This document shows positions 8,818 to 18,109 of a stretch of 64,000 bases of DNA, piece by piece (position 1 is the stretch's first letter; each line of letters starts with the position of its first letter). The notes below the pieces were generated by a model that saw nothing but the letters and a program-made list of their open reading frames with translations, was not told the origin of the DNA and made no database searches. The DNA comes from Notospermus geniculatus (lineage: Eukaryota; Nemertea; Pilidiophora; Heteronemertea; Lineidae), in NCBI GenBank assembly GCA_002633025.1, contig NMRB01001248.1, positions 30,509 to 94,508 of the forward strand, written 5' to 3'. The position numbers and the translations under genes were made by a program.

Positions 8818-9117
8818 CTTTATGACAACAAAAGCAGGAGAGAACAGAAAATTAATTAAGTATAATAAATAAAACAGGAATAATAAAATCGAGTTTTTTT
8901 TCTCAGGCCACAGTCAGACAACGAAAGACACAGAAGCAGACAACTGGAAGCAAAGCAAAAGCAAATATTAATTCAAAATTTATACTGCAGAAGAAAAACA
9001 GAATTAAGGCTGTTTAAAGACGTTTATTTATAACATTTATTAATGGAATTTGGACGGGTAATATACAATAGATTGATTTCAGATTTCACCGGTAGGACTA
9101 AATACTTAAACGTCACT

Positions 9118-9260
9118 TATCATGTGTTCGGTCGAAAAGCGCGCTGATTGGTTGAAATCACTGAGAGCGACCAATCAACGCGTTTTCCTCGCCTGCTTCT
9201 CGGGCGATCACGTGATTGACGACTGGCGCTACCGGTTTCAGGATATAACCCTACCGGTGC
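9118..9260. repeat. Palindrome-rich MITE, family CACGTGAT-GACAGGCGCTACC, copy 1
   Basis: It has TCATGTGTTCGGTCGAAAAG, CGCTGATTGGTTGAAA, GCGACCAATCAACGCG, then GGCGATCACGTGATTGACGA and GGCGCTACCGGTTTCAGGAT. The same order appears near 13790-13945, 16360-16545 and 55960-56120. ATTGGTT and AACCAAT modules in opposite orientations make it self-complementary. Confidence 0.6.
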
Positions 9261-9793
9261 GATGTGGAACTTGATCATGTGGCCGGGATGTGTTCCAAAC
9301 CCAATTGAATATAATCTTGGAGAGGATATTGTAATCGACCAATCATCTCGGCGGATTTTGGTGTCCCACCGAGGAATCCCCATTGGCCAGGAATAAATCG
9401 GCATTGAATCGAATGACCAATGACAATCTGCCACATCGTTGATGACGCAGCCAGCACCAAACTCCTGCGCATGCCTAGCTTGGCTTCTTCCGATCATCAA
9501 TACTAGGTCTAATCCTATTGGATCTGCTACGGAGATAGAGTCAGGACATCATCCAATCACATCACAGATAACAGATCCACCACGAAAGTACTAATACTAT
9601 TGGTACATCCCCATTCAAATTGACCAATGGCCACTTCAGACAACAGTTTTTCGAGAAAACGGGGTTTTGCGCAATAAAGAACATGAAATCTGGAAGTGGA
9701 GTGCATGTAGGCCTATTCATTAACAATTTTCTGTTGCTGCACAGCAGCACTGTGTAGGCCTATTGTGTGAAATGACATCGATGGCACTGAACG
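9261..9793. other. No gene seen
   Basis: There is no coding frame and no terminal repeat pair that I can define. The stretch contains several CCAATGG/CCAATCA-type boxes, which are also common in the MITEs around it. Confidence 0.35.
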
Positions 9794-10057
9794 CAGGCAC
9801 GGATCCAGGGTTGACAGAAAGGGGGCGTAGCTCGATGGAGGCGGCGGACAACGAAAGCGGGAAGCCCAAACGGGGGGGTCTGGCCTCCCCCAGAAAAATT
9901 TGACAATTTAAGTGCTTTTAAGTGCATTTTCCTGGCATCTGAGAGCAAAATACTCGAATTTTTTATGTGATTGAATTTTTCTTGCTAAATCATTGTTCTG
10001 CCAAAAATGGGGGGGGGGGGCGTACGTCCCTTCCGCCCCCCTCTGGATCCGTGCCTG
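9794..10057. mobile_element. MITE with ends CAGGCACGGATCCAG / CTGGATCCGTGCCTG
   Basis: The 15-bp ends are near-perfect inverted repeats. Just inside are a G-rich block (AAACGGGGGGGTCTGG) and a matching C-rich block on the other side. The body AGAAAAATTTGACAATTTAA is shared with 16180-16205. CAGG-GGATCCAG-type ends are typical of hAT-like non-autonomous elements. Relatives are at 12195-12369 and 20219-20318. Confidence 0.75.
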
Positions 10058-10473
10058 GAACGAGTTATGAAAAATTATGGCAGAGTTCTGATGGGACAAA
10101 TGTAGTAAATACTTTGCTAGCCAACCAAGTTGGAATACGGGAATTGCACGTTTACGCCATCTTAATACCGACGCGGCCAAAAGCACACTTCACGCCAATT
10201 CGGGTGTCAACAGGTGTAACGTTTGTCAGTGTGTCCGTTTTCTGCGTTATTCCCCATTGTTCGGAACACACTGGGAAACAGACTCACTGTTTCTCTGTGT
10301 GTCGCCCATTGTCAAGTCGCCGCTTATTCCGTCAATCTATTGTAATGGCACACTGGCACACAGGCCTCACTGAAAAACGTTACACCGGTGCCACATGAGG
10401 CGCGAGATGGCGTGCAGTGTGTCGCAGGTTCAGTAGAAAAATCACCGTATGTGAAGCAGGGCATCGTACGGAA
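10058..10473. other. 3' flank of the minus-strand gene
   Basis: This lies just downstream of the stop of the minus-strand gene and may hold its 3' UTR. I do not see a well-placed polyadenylation signal on the minus strand close to the stop. There is a short repeat of CGTTTGTCAGTG / ACACTGGGAAACAG. Confidence 0.3.
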
Positions 10474-11808
10474 CTATCTCCCCAAAATCTCCAGACACTT
10501 ATCCATAAGGTCCACACCATCCGAGTTACCCTGTAAATACTGATCTAAAGACTGACTGAAGTCTCCATGGAGGAGTTCGTCCAACTTTTCCTGCGGGATC
10601 CTCGGACCGCTCCCCGCAGTCTGAGGCCGCCCAAGCACGCTGTTCAGTTGGTTATCAACTAAAGCGTCCAGCGCAGACAAAGTGTCGTCAATTTTATCTT
10701 GTCTGGTCTGCTTCGGTTCCTCTTGGTCTACCGGCTCCTCGTTCCCGCCATCTTTCGGCGCCGCCGGTTGTTTTTCTAGCTCCGGTTCTACAGCCAGGAG
10801 ACGACTCGGCCTCATCACTCGGAGCTTTTTCCGCTTCTGGAGATTTAGCCGCAGGTGTCGGTGCCGTGTCCTCTTTTTCCGCTTCCGGAGTTGTTTCCTT
10901 TTTCACTTCCGGTGACGGTGAAGCTTCCTTTTCCGGTTCCGTCTTTTCGGATTCTGGTTTCGTTTCTTCCTTTTCTTTCTCGTCTTCCTTTTCAGGCGTC
11001 TTTGGCTTTTCTTCCTCGCCTTTCTCGGGCTCTTTTTCCTTTTCAGCCTCCTTTTCCTTTTCTCCTTCCTTACCCTTTTCCTCCTTATCCTTATCCGCCA
11101 TCTTTGGTCCCTTTTTCACAACAACCGAACCTACAAAAGTACTAGTACTCTTTTCAACCTTCACACTGCTCTTATCATCAGTTTTCACCCTTTTTTCAGG
11201 ATTACCCTCACCCTTATCCCTCGGAGTCTCGACCCTTTTTTCTCCTTTAATCCCACTGGGTATCACAGACTTTGACTTTTCAGCAGGTTTCACAGAATTT
11301 TTAACAACTTGCGATTGTTTAGTTTCAGTTTTTGCAGCAGTGTCTTTATCATTCCGATTCCTTTTTGATTCGGCAGCAGAATTTCCACTTACAGCGACAA
11401 CAGCAGCCGCTGAATTTATCACATCAGCTTTCACAACAATTTCACTCCTCTCCTTACTATTATTATCTCCTTTCTTCTGAACAACCCTTCTTTCCACCAC
11501 CTCTTGCTTCTGCTCATTAGAAGCCTCTTTCTTCACAACAACACGATTTTCAACCGTTTCGGCTTTCCGCCCTTCACTAACTCCAACTTTGTCAACTTCA
11601 CGTTTTTCTTCCGAATCCTGTTGATTTTGTTTACTTCCCCCGACAACAACAACACTTTTATCGTCTGTCACCACCCGTCGGTACCTCACAGGCTCCTTGC
11701 TCGCGACCTGGGCACCTCCAAACACATGCACCTGCTGGCGGGTGCTCTCCTCGCTGGAAGCCTTTGTTGTCGATTCGTGACTGTTCCTCTGTTGTAGTCG
11801 TCGTCTAA
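10474..11808 (-). CDS. Unnamed Lys/Glu-rich protein, exon 6 (last), with a frame break
   Basis: The acceptor is AG at 11809-11810 after a T-rich tract. The exon begins TTAGACGACGAC, so its first two bases complete a codon started in exon 5. The frame is open for about 330 codons: a basic/acidic linker, then a low-complexity stretch (about 11105-10830) of repeating Lys-Glu with Pro (KEEKGKEGEKEKEAEKEKEP). Near 10800-10825 the coding character moves to the next frame: the original one becomes Arg/Gly-rich and stops at 10694. The other continues with the same acidic style (VEPELEKQPAAPKDGG), then two possible helices (KIDDTLSALDALVDNQL; IPQEKLDELLHGDFSQSLDQ), and ends ...DKCLEILGR at 10474. One base too many would explain it. 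The exon lengths sum to 2104 bases, one more than a multiple of three. I do not recognise the protein. Confidence 0.72.
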
Positions 11809-11951
11809 CTGCAATGCAAAAGACGAAAATGGTGGCTTTGCACAGAACGCAGGGCGGGAGATTCTGGCAGAGGGAAAGGGGAAACAGACGACAGTTCCAT
11901 AGGCTTGGCTGGATGTCAATACGGCCATGCTTGAAACTTAGGCCTATGCTG

Positions 11952-12070
11952 TGGGCCGTATTCTAGAAGCTTCCTAACTCTTCGGTTACCTTTAGCTATT
12001 ATTTGCAGAGCAAAATACAAAAGGTTAAAGTGGCCCTTAGACTGGAGGAGGCTTTTAGAATGCGGACCTG
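11952..12070. repeat. Degenerate inverted-repeat element, GGGCCGTATTCTAGAAGC
   Basis: GTGGGCCGTATTCTAGAAGC at 11951 and GCTTTTAGAATGCGGACC at 12052 form decayed inverted ends, with CCTTTAGC and GTTAAAG modules inside. It resembles the GGGCC-type elements at 31398, 53795 and 56678. It lies in intron 5. Confidence 0.45.
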
Positions 12071-12109
12071 TATTTCATACATGTAATCATCTGACAAATA
12101 CTACAGAGC

Positions 12110-12550
12110 GATCTCAAACCACGGCCACGTGAGCAACGGTCCTGATTACTTCAGGAGTTATGGCACTTTTTGTGTTTTCGGTTTTGGCCACCTGCAGGAG
12201 CGGATCCAGAATCATGGGAAAGAGGGGACACAGCCCGCCCACATCGTGGAAAACCTCGGTCACATTTTAACATCTTTTCAAAATTTCGAAATTTCCCGGT
12301 CAATTTCAAAGATTTTCCACAAAATAGAGGGGGCACGGGCCGGGTGTGCTCCCCCTGGATCCGCGCCTGACCTGGTGGCCAAGCGAAGAATCAGAATAAA
12401 CCGAAATGTGGTATCTAAGGTCATCTGACCAAGGGGTACATATGCATAAAGTTTCAAGTCAATAGCCAGCCTCAGTGGTTATTAAAAACGTGCCTTGCAA
12501 ACAGACGCCGCGACCGACACCGCATTATGGTAAGAGCTCACAAGGTAAGC
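12110..12550 (+). repeat. Dispersed repeat ending CAGGTGAGCTAAAAA (diverged copy), with a nested MITE
   Basis: The sequence TTCAGGAGTTATGGCACTTT, TTTTGGCCACCTG, [MITE], CTGGTGGCCAAGC, AAGGTCATCTGACC, GGGGTACATATGC, AGTTTCAAGTCAATAG, ACGTGCCTTGC and AAGGTAAGCTAAAAAG follows the same order as the copy at 18400-19060. The MITE at 12195-12369 interrupts it exactly at CCACCTG/ACCTGG. It lies in intron 5. Confidence 0.65.
12195..12369. mobile_element. MITE with ends CAGGAGCGGATCCAG / CTGGATCCGCGCCTG
   Basis: It has near-perfect inverted ends, with the A/T-rich core AAAATTTCGAAATTTCCC. It is nested in a dispersed repeat whose uninterrupted form (CCACCTGGTGG-like) is seen at 18867-18878, so the insertion point is readable. 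ACCTG on both sides may be the target duplication. It belongs with the 9794 and 20219 elements. Confidence 0.75.
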
Positions 12551-12587
12551 TAAAAAGCGACACTTTTCCCGACCATTTTTCACTTAC

Positions 12588-12687
12588 CTTCTTCACCTCT
12601 GACCGCCTCTGTCACCTGTGGATCGCTGCTCCCGAGTGGACTCCCGGTGCTCGGCGATGTGTAGCCACTGTCTAAACCAACGCTGGT
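12588..12687 (-). CDS. Unnamed Lys/Glu-rich protein, exon 5
   Basis: This 100-bp minus-strand exon lies between AG (12688-12689) and a consensus donor GTAAGT (12587-12582). It reads TSVGLDSGYTSPSTGSPLGS, then SDPQVTEAVRGEE, and leaves one base for exon 6. Phase 0 in and phase 1 out fit both neighbours. The Ser/Thr-Pro content suggests a disordered, possibly phosphorylated linker. The acceptor is one of two close AGs, but only this one keeps phase 0. Confidence 0.65.
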
Positions 12688-12689
12688 CT

Positions 12690-13735
12690 GCCTGGCAACT
12701 ACCTCGTGATTGTCCTGGCCAGAAAGATATAGGCATATGAAGGGTAAAAGTATAAATCATGCATGAACGAACGAACGAAACAATTGACTACTCTATAAGC
12801 GAAATAATTCATATTCCATCGCACGGTGGATTACTAATTCATTTACTCTTATGCTTTGATGATGCTTAGGAAAGTCATCTGAAACTGATTTCAGATCGGC
12901 GCCTAATGCATGAATGATTTAGTATTGGGTGATGTGTTGATTTCATGTCGTCATGGCAACGCTGATGGCTGCAGAACCAAGCACGCTGAGCGCCGGAAGG
13001 ACTTCGGTGAATCTAAAATCCGACCCTGCGTTTAGTTTCGGTTCAACTCCGTTTAATCCAAAATTTTAAACCCGACTACATTTTTTAACGAACTTAAAAC
13101 TCCATCAAAAGATGTAAGCCTACAAAAATCAGTGAACACCTCAGGCGGCCAGTTTGGAAGATGACACTCTACAGAAAAGATAACATCGAACGACAGTCTC
13201 CCCCAAAAAACCAATGAAATTCGCGGATAATTTTTATTCTATGTCATCACGGCGACAACAACGCACAGTGGCGCCCCGCGGCAACGAAGGAAACCAAAAC
13301 AGCCTCGAACAACCAGCCGTCCATTCGTACCTTCGGTTCCTGGCAAAAAGTAACTTCCAACGAAACCTACCTCAACAAATTTGTGCTTCCAACATCATCC
13401 TTGATGAGCTGAATAGATTCACCACGTAATGCCGTGTTTATTCGACGCACTGAGTGCGACAGCGCACTCTGAGAGTATCCACTATATTATCCAAAATCAA
13501 TATATAGCTATCATTAGACTGCACAATTTCAGTTATTTTTGTACTTCATATTAATTTGGCATGCAGGTATCGGCAGGTGTATATTTGTAAGTATGTTGTG
13601 TATCTCGCACTGAATGACAAGAGCGTTTTACTGGTGCTTCAGAATTTTGCCTGTAGGGGCGCCACCATAGGGAAGCCGCCTCAGATGTTTAGTACTGTGG
13701 TGAACAGCAGAACAACTGCTCAATTTCAAATCTGT
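12690..13735. other. Intron 4 sequence without recognisable features
   Basis: I find no exon with plausible splice sites and no terminal repeats on either strand. The open stretch 13214-13429 (+) has no coding character. Confidence 0.35.
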
Positions 13736-13739
13736 ATAT

Positions 13740-13950
13740 GAAGTAGATTAGTTCCAGATCTCGCCGCTACGACTGGATACTGAGATCGGTAGTGACTGTC
13801 ATCCACAATCACGTGATCGGCCGAAAAACAGCTGATGAAAAAGACGTAGATTGGTTGAAAAACCATTGCTCTTTTGTTGAATGAGAGCGCCCAATCATAG
13901 GCTGCTTTTCGACCACGTGATTATGGATGACATGCGTTATGCAGGGCGTG
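13740..13950. repeat. Palindrome-rich MITE, family CACGTGAT-GACAGGCGCTACC, copy 2
   Basis: GTCATCCACAATCACGTGAT and ATCACGTGGTCGAAAAGC-type arms face each other (about 13797-13825 and 13905-13935). Between them lie ATTGGTTGAAAAACC and GAATGAGAGCGCCCAATCA. Arms pair over about 30 bases with mismatches. It lies in intron 4. Confidence 0.65.
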
Positions 13951-14860
13951 ACACTGGGCTTAGTATTTGTGGAAAAAGTAACTGCTTAGTTCAGCGTCGA
14001 GGATGTTTATGAAATTCCCTGTGTATTGTGTTGTGTCAAAATAGACTATTTTTTTGGTAGTGTGTATTGTATTGTACTGTACAGGATTTTCCAAAGACCG
14101 AAACCAAAGCATTATTGATGTATGTATGTAAGTATGGAATAGGCCTTCTCAAGCTACTAATGTTCCTCACTGTCCCATGCGACGGGGATTTAGGAAAAAG
14201 AGCGAAAGTGACGTCAAAATGGAGCCCCCTGGCGAGAAACAAGAGAAGCACCGAGCAAGAACCTACCTCACCAAGAACAACGTATGTTCGCAATGACTGA
14301 GTAGTCCAGTCCAAGTCCAGTGTTTGAAATTTCACTTCATTGGCGCAATTTTTCGCCAGATATGGTACATTTTGGTCCAAGCATCATAATCCCGCCTCTG
14401 GTACGCTAATTTCAAAATTCTTTCACTCACTATACCCAACGCTAAAGTAGCATTTTATCCCAGACCATTCTGGTGCTGGCTTCTCAACACATTGCAACAT
14501 TGACTGTTTGTATTATACATTCTGTACATTCATGGCGAGTTGTTATGAATTATTAAATATCACGCGAACATTTGAACAACGGTTTGAAAAGTCAACATTG
14601 AAGGCTTTTCAAAAGGTTTGAACCGATCGGTATATTGATATGCGGACAGTGCTTTTCAATCAAATTTGACAGGTTAGAAGACGTATTTTTGACACGACTC
14701 AATCATGCATTTAATCCAGTTCTTAACACAAGTTTCTCCTAAACAGTCTGCTGTGTGATTCTCAACGGGAGTGAGTTGATATTTAAAAAAAAAAAGTTAC
14801 CCTGTTCCACTTTAGGTTTTAGGCTTTTACGGTATCCAAGCAGCTACATGTATGCTACAC
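13951..14860. other. Intron 4 sequence without recognisable features
   Basis: This is AT-rich with an A tract at 14779-14789. Nothing coding or repeated could be supported. Confidence 0.3.
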
Positions 14861-15025
14861 AATAGGAGCAGTCAACCGCGTTCATCGCCGAAAGACGGAG
14901 CCAAGTTCTAGCGGACCAACACAACATAAAGTTCTCCTGATTGGTGCTCAATCAACCATGAATGGGTCCGCTATTAAATTGGACCGTAGTGACACCTATT
15001 TGTCAACTGACTAACAGCTCCTATT
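14861..15025 (+). mobile_element. MITE, family AATAGGAGCAGTCAGCC, copy 2
   Basis: It starts AATAGGAGCAGTCAACCGCG and ends CTGACTAACAGCTCCTATT. The inner blocks are GTTCTAGCGGACCAA, TGATTGGTGCTCAATCA and GGACCGTAGTGACACCTATT. It is the shortest and cleanest copy of the family. It lies in intron 4. Confidence 0.85.
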
Positions 15026-15487
15026 CTCTACTGAAATCGTATTTCAGCCGAGTTTTCGATTTCGTTAGGCCCACGACAGATAGCATTTACGCTGACGAGA
15101 ATGCCAATAGGCCGACATTATTGCTAAAACTGCATCACGAATTTTTTTACAGCAACCAACACACATCGCAACACAGACAGAACAAATTTTCATGGCGAAC
15201 ACAATTCCACGCAACACCTCACTGTATGACGTCATACAACATGTTCTCTACTCACTACGCGCGTTCTGTGGAGGGACGTTCATCTACAGGCGTTCTTTGG
15301 CCGTCTGATAAAAACTTGATATTTTTTAACAAGACACTGGGAACGAGGTTGCTGGGTGATGAAACACCGTTGCGCCATCTTCGATACACCAAACAACGAC
15401 TTATCACAGCCGAACCAAAAGAGCCAATCACAGGACATGCTTGTTTCAATCAATGGACCAATCAGAGCGGGCTTTTAGTTTGTCCAT

Positions 15488-15737
15488 TTATCTTTTTAGG
15501 GTCCAAGATACAGAAAAGCACAAAATTGACACACAAAATGATAATAAGCAAGAAGTCAATCTCCAGAATTCACGAATTTTCGACCCCAACCGGGGTCTTT
15601 TTCAAGTGGAACTTTACAATCTGAAATTCTAGAGTTTCAGATTGTAAAGTTCCACTTGAAAAAGACCCCGGTTGGGGTCGAAAATTCGTGAATTCTGGAG
15701 ATTGACTTCTTGCTTATTATCTTTTTAGGGTCCAGGC
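15488..15737. mobile_element. Inverted pair carrying hammerhead-like motifs, flanked by 18-bp direct repeats
   Basis: Bases 15541-15626 and 15635-15720 are exact reverse complements (86 bp) around an 8-base centre, TTCTAGAG. The direct repeat TTATCTTTTTAGGGTCCA lies on both sides (about 15488-15505 and 15716-15733). The left side has an extra piece (GACACACAAAATG) that matches the complement of the TTTTGTGTGTC module next to the other copies. Each arm holds the motif with GACCCCGGTTGGGGTC followed by GAAA. It looks like one element that inserted as a head-to-head inverted pair. Confidence 0.7.
15654..15695 (+). ncRNA. Hammerhead-ribozyme-like motif, copy 2 (with mirror copy 15566-15607)
   Basis: CTTGAAAAA replaces the canonical CUGANGA strand, then GACCCCGGTTGGGGTC (15664-15679), GAAA (15680-15683), and an AATTC-GTG-AATT stem-loop. 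The first core strand is degenerate, so self-cleavage is unlikely here. The stem II/GAAA/stem III layout is kept. Confidence 0.35.
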
Positions 15738-15926
15738 CATCACTTTTGATCAGGGCTGTTCAACCAATAGTGCTCACATTCTGCCCAAAAGAGTAGATTC
15801 GCGCAGCCTGCCGCACTGCTGGGCTTGATGGGCACGAGCACGAGGCTTGAAATTTAGAATCGCCATCTACCGAGCATACTAAAAACCACAGGAGCCAATC
15901 TCTCAGTTAGGATTAAATTCTGGTAT

Positions 15927-16066
15927 CCAGGGGCCGGTTGCACAGAACCATACTAGGCCTAGTATCATTCTATTTCGTAGTTGGCTTCTAACTTTGTACA
16001 TGTATGTGTTTGTATACTAAGTTAGAAGCCAACAAGGAGATAGAATGATACTACGCCTAGTATGCT
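15927..16066. mobile_element. Foldback MITE, CCAGGGGCCGGTTGCACAGA
   Basis: The arms TAGGCCTAGTATCATTCTAT (about 15954) and ATAGAATGATACTACGCCTA (about 16041) pair, and GTTGGCTTCTAACTT pairs with AAGTTAGAAGCCAAC. The left end GGGGCCGGTTGCACAGAACC is a widespread animal MITE terminus. The matching right end is lost where the next element (16067) begins. Confidence 0.65.
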
Positions 16067-16356
16067 AGCGTTTTTCGCGGGGGGGGGGGGGGTTAACAAG
16101 NNTTAACCAGATGAGCTCAACGGACGTGGCCTTCCGGCGCCGAAGGGGCCGGTTTTGCGGGAGGTCTGATGGAGCTCCCCCAGAAAAATTTTGAAAATTT
16201 GAAGCTCTGAGATGCGATCGGAGGTCAAGTTCCTGCACTCTGAGACATCAACAATAATGATTTTTTTATCTTATTTGATTTTGTTGAAAAAACATTTTTT
16301 TGTATAATTTGCCTGGAGGCATTTGCCCCCTGTCCCTGTGCTAGCTACGGGCCTGG
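16067..16356. mobile_element. hAT-like MITE with ends GCTAGCG...GCTAGCTACGGGCCTGG, containing NN
   Basis: It has a G homopolymer (16080-16092), two N at 16101-16102, then CGCCGAAGGGGCCGG, GGGAGGTCTGATGGAGCTCC and AGAAAAATTTTGAAAATTTG (shared with 9890-9910), and ends near GTGCTAGCTACGGGCCTGG. The end motif CTAGCTACG-CCCTGG also occurs at 42769-42783 beside the large N run. It lies in intron 4. Confidence 0.5.
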
Positions 16357-16545
16357 TGTCGGGAGCGCCTGTCATCCATAATCACGTGATCGTCGTTGCC
16401 AACGCGCTGATTGGTCAACAAAAGAGCAATCAAGGATTTTCAACCAATCAACGCATTTTTCACCGGCTACTTTTCCGACGATCACGTGATCATAGACAAC
16501 AGACGCTACCAATCTCAGTAGTTAATCCTAGCGGTGAGATTCGGA
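16357..16545. repeat. Palindrome-rich MITE, family CACGTGAT-GACAGGCGCTACC, copy 3
   Basis: GGAGCGCCTGTCATCCATAA TCACGTGATC on the left faces GATCACGTGATCATAGACAA CAGACGCTACC on the right (about 16365-16395 and 16480-16510). Between them are CTGATTGGTCAACAAAAGAG and TTTTCAACCAATCAACGC. It ends 160 bases from the 3' end of exon 4. Confidence 0.7.
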
Positions 16546-16704
16546 ACCAATCTATGAGGTTGAGGTGCTCGACATGCGGCACTGTGTATCGAATTTCAGT
16601 GATATTTCCGACTTTCGACAGATCGAGCAAAATTTTCGCTATTCTTAACGATTATCAGTATTTTTCTGATTCAACCTTTTCCGGATATTGGGAAATAACC
16701 TTAC

Positions 16705-17079
16705 CATTTGTCGCTGCACCTTGATCATGTCGGCCAAGTTAAAAACTCCCTTATTTCCGTTTTTCTTCTTATGTAAACGTTTTTTTAACTCGGAAATGTC
16801 TCTCTGTTGACTGTTGACCTCGGCCGCCTCTCGCTTCCTTTCCGCAGCAATGATCCGCAACTTCTGCGGTTTCGACATCGACTCCCATTTTTTGGGGTCG
16901 ATATTCCTGGTCGTCATGATCTGTTCAGCGATTCCCGCCATTTTGAATGCGTGTCCCGTCCCCTTCCCCCAGGCGGCGTTGCTGGCCGTGTTTTTGTCTC
17001 GGTCGCGGCCATCTTCGTTGCGAAATGTCTGCGAATCTAAAGTCCTTCGTGATGACCCGACATTATCAGGCGAAACGTT
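16705..17079 (-). CDS. Unnamed Lys/Glu-rich protein, exon 4
   Basis: The 375 bases are 125 whole codons. The acceptor AG at 17080-17081 follows a T-rich tract (GCTTTCATTTC), and the donor GTAAGG starts at 16704. The exon reads SNAAWGKGTGHAFKMAGIAE, then IDPKKWESMSKPQKLRIIAA, a charged coiled-coil-like helix (ERKREAAEVNSQQRDISELK), a basic patch (KKRLHKKKNG) and VFNLADMIKVQRQM. This is the best-conserved-looking part of the protein and the best query for finding homologues. An alternative in-phase acceptor exists at CAG before ACATTTCGC. Confidence 0.75.
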
Positions 17080-17225
17080 CTGAAATGAAAGCGTACGAAA
17101 CATTTTGAAGCGCATGCGTGGACGAAGATGATTTTGTTGCGTGGGCCGCTGCCCTTACGGACAGGAAATTTCGATTGTCCAGGATTTTTCAAAGTTTTTC
17201 GAATCAGATGCATGTAGAGCAAGAA

Positions 17226-17547
17226 AGCAGGCACTGCTACATGTAAACTCTGCTGCGTCAAAATGACGAACTTAGGTTCGTTTTTCATTATCACCAAACT
17301 GAGTATCTAAATTCGTCAAAATGACAAGTCCACGTTCGTCATTTTGACGAACCCTTGACGAACATAACAAGGGTCCATCAAAATGACGAACGTGGACTCG
17401 TCGTCTCGACAAACCCGTGTTTACATGTATGTTCCCCAAAATGACGAACGTGGACTTGTCATTTTGACGAATTCAGATACTCAGTTTGGTGATAATGGAA
17501 ATTATAAACGAACCTGAGTTCGTCATTTTGATGAAACAGAGTTTTTC
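17226..17547. mobile_element. Foldback element built from repeated TTCGTCATTTTGACGAA
   Basis: The left arm (about 17241-17352) and right arm (about 17444-17545) pair: GACGAACTTAGGTTCGTTT, TCATTATCACCAAACTGAG, TCGTCAAAATGACAAGTCC and ACGTTCGTCATTTTGACGAA recur in reverse order. The 16-17-base palindrome TTCGTCATTTTGACGAA is repeated several times. It lies in intron 3, between two coding exons 515 bases apart. Confidence 0.75.
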
Positions 17548-17593
17548 AGTGCGACACTTGTATGTGACACACACAAAATGGCCGCTACCTCAC

Positions 17594-17770
17594 CTTTCTG
17601 TCGGCATTGTCTTTAGACGACGCCTTTTCCAGCTCGGCCGCCTTGTCCATCTTGAGCTTCTCCCTCAGGACCAGCAGTTCATCCCACTTATTTGAGGAGT
17701 TTCCTCGGAACGCCATCCTGTAGGTCGTTTTTAGAGTCGGGTCCGTCTGTCGGGTTTCAACTTGTTTAAT
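17594..17770 (-). CDS. Unnamed Lys/Glu-rich protein, exon 3
   Basis: The 177 bases are 59 codons, with acceptor TTTATTCCAG before ATTAAACAAG and donor AAG/GTGAGG at 17594/17593. It reads IKQVETRQTDPTLKTTYRMA, FRGNSSNKWDELLVLREKLK and MDKAAELEKASSKDNADRK. It is highly charged and probably helical. It is phase 0 at both ends, so it could be skipped without breaking the frame. Confidence 0.75.
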
Positions 17771-18109
17771 CTGGAATAAAAATGATAGGCTCCATATTGG
17801 ATCTCCACGGATTTCGTGGGACATTTTTTTACAAACTTGCATATTCGATGTGTTTTCTTGTTGGACCAGTATCACTTTCCCATCTCGCCAAAACAGAGAC
17901 GCTTATCAATCATCATTCATTATTGTATAGAATTTCTCTTTGACAGCCGCCGTTAGATATGTCGTCCACAAACTTTATGTGAAGTCTCCCTCTTGCGAGT
18001 GAAGTCTCCCAAAATTTTGAGGAGGGAGACATTATTTCTCCCTAATTTTAGACCCAAGTGTGAGCCCTGAGAATTAACACTTTCATTTCCAACCCGATTT
18101 TTCGATGCA

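Noticed and set aside
10866-11480. 204-codon plus-strand frame rich in Ser and Phe
   Set aside because: It is the antisense of the Lys/Glu-rich exon. A GAA/GAG-rich strand leaves its complement free of stops. Splice phases support the minus strand.
14962-15624. 220-codon plus-strand open frame
   Set aside because: It begins in a MITE and ends in the arm of an inverted-repeat pair, has no domain and lies in an intron of the minus-strand gene.
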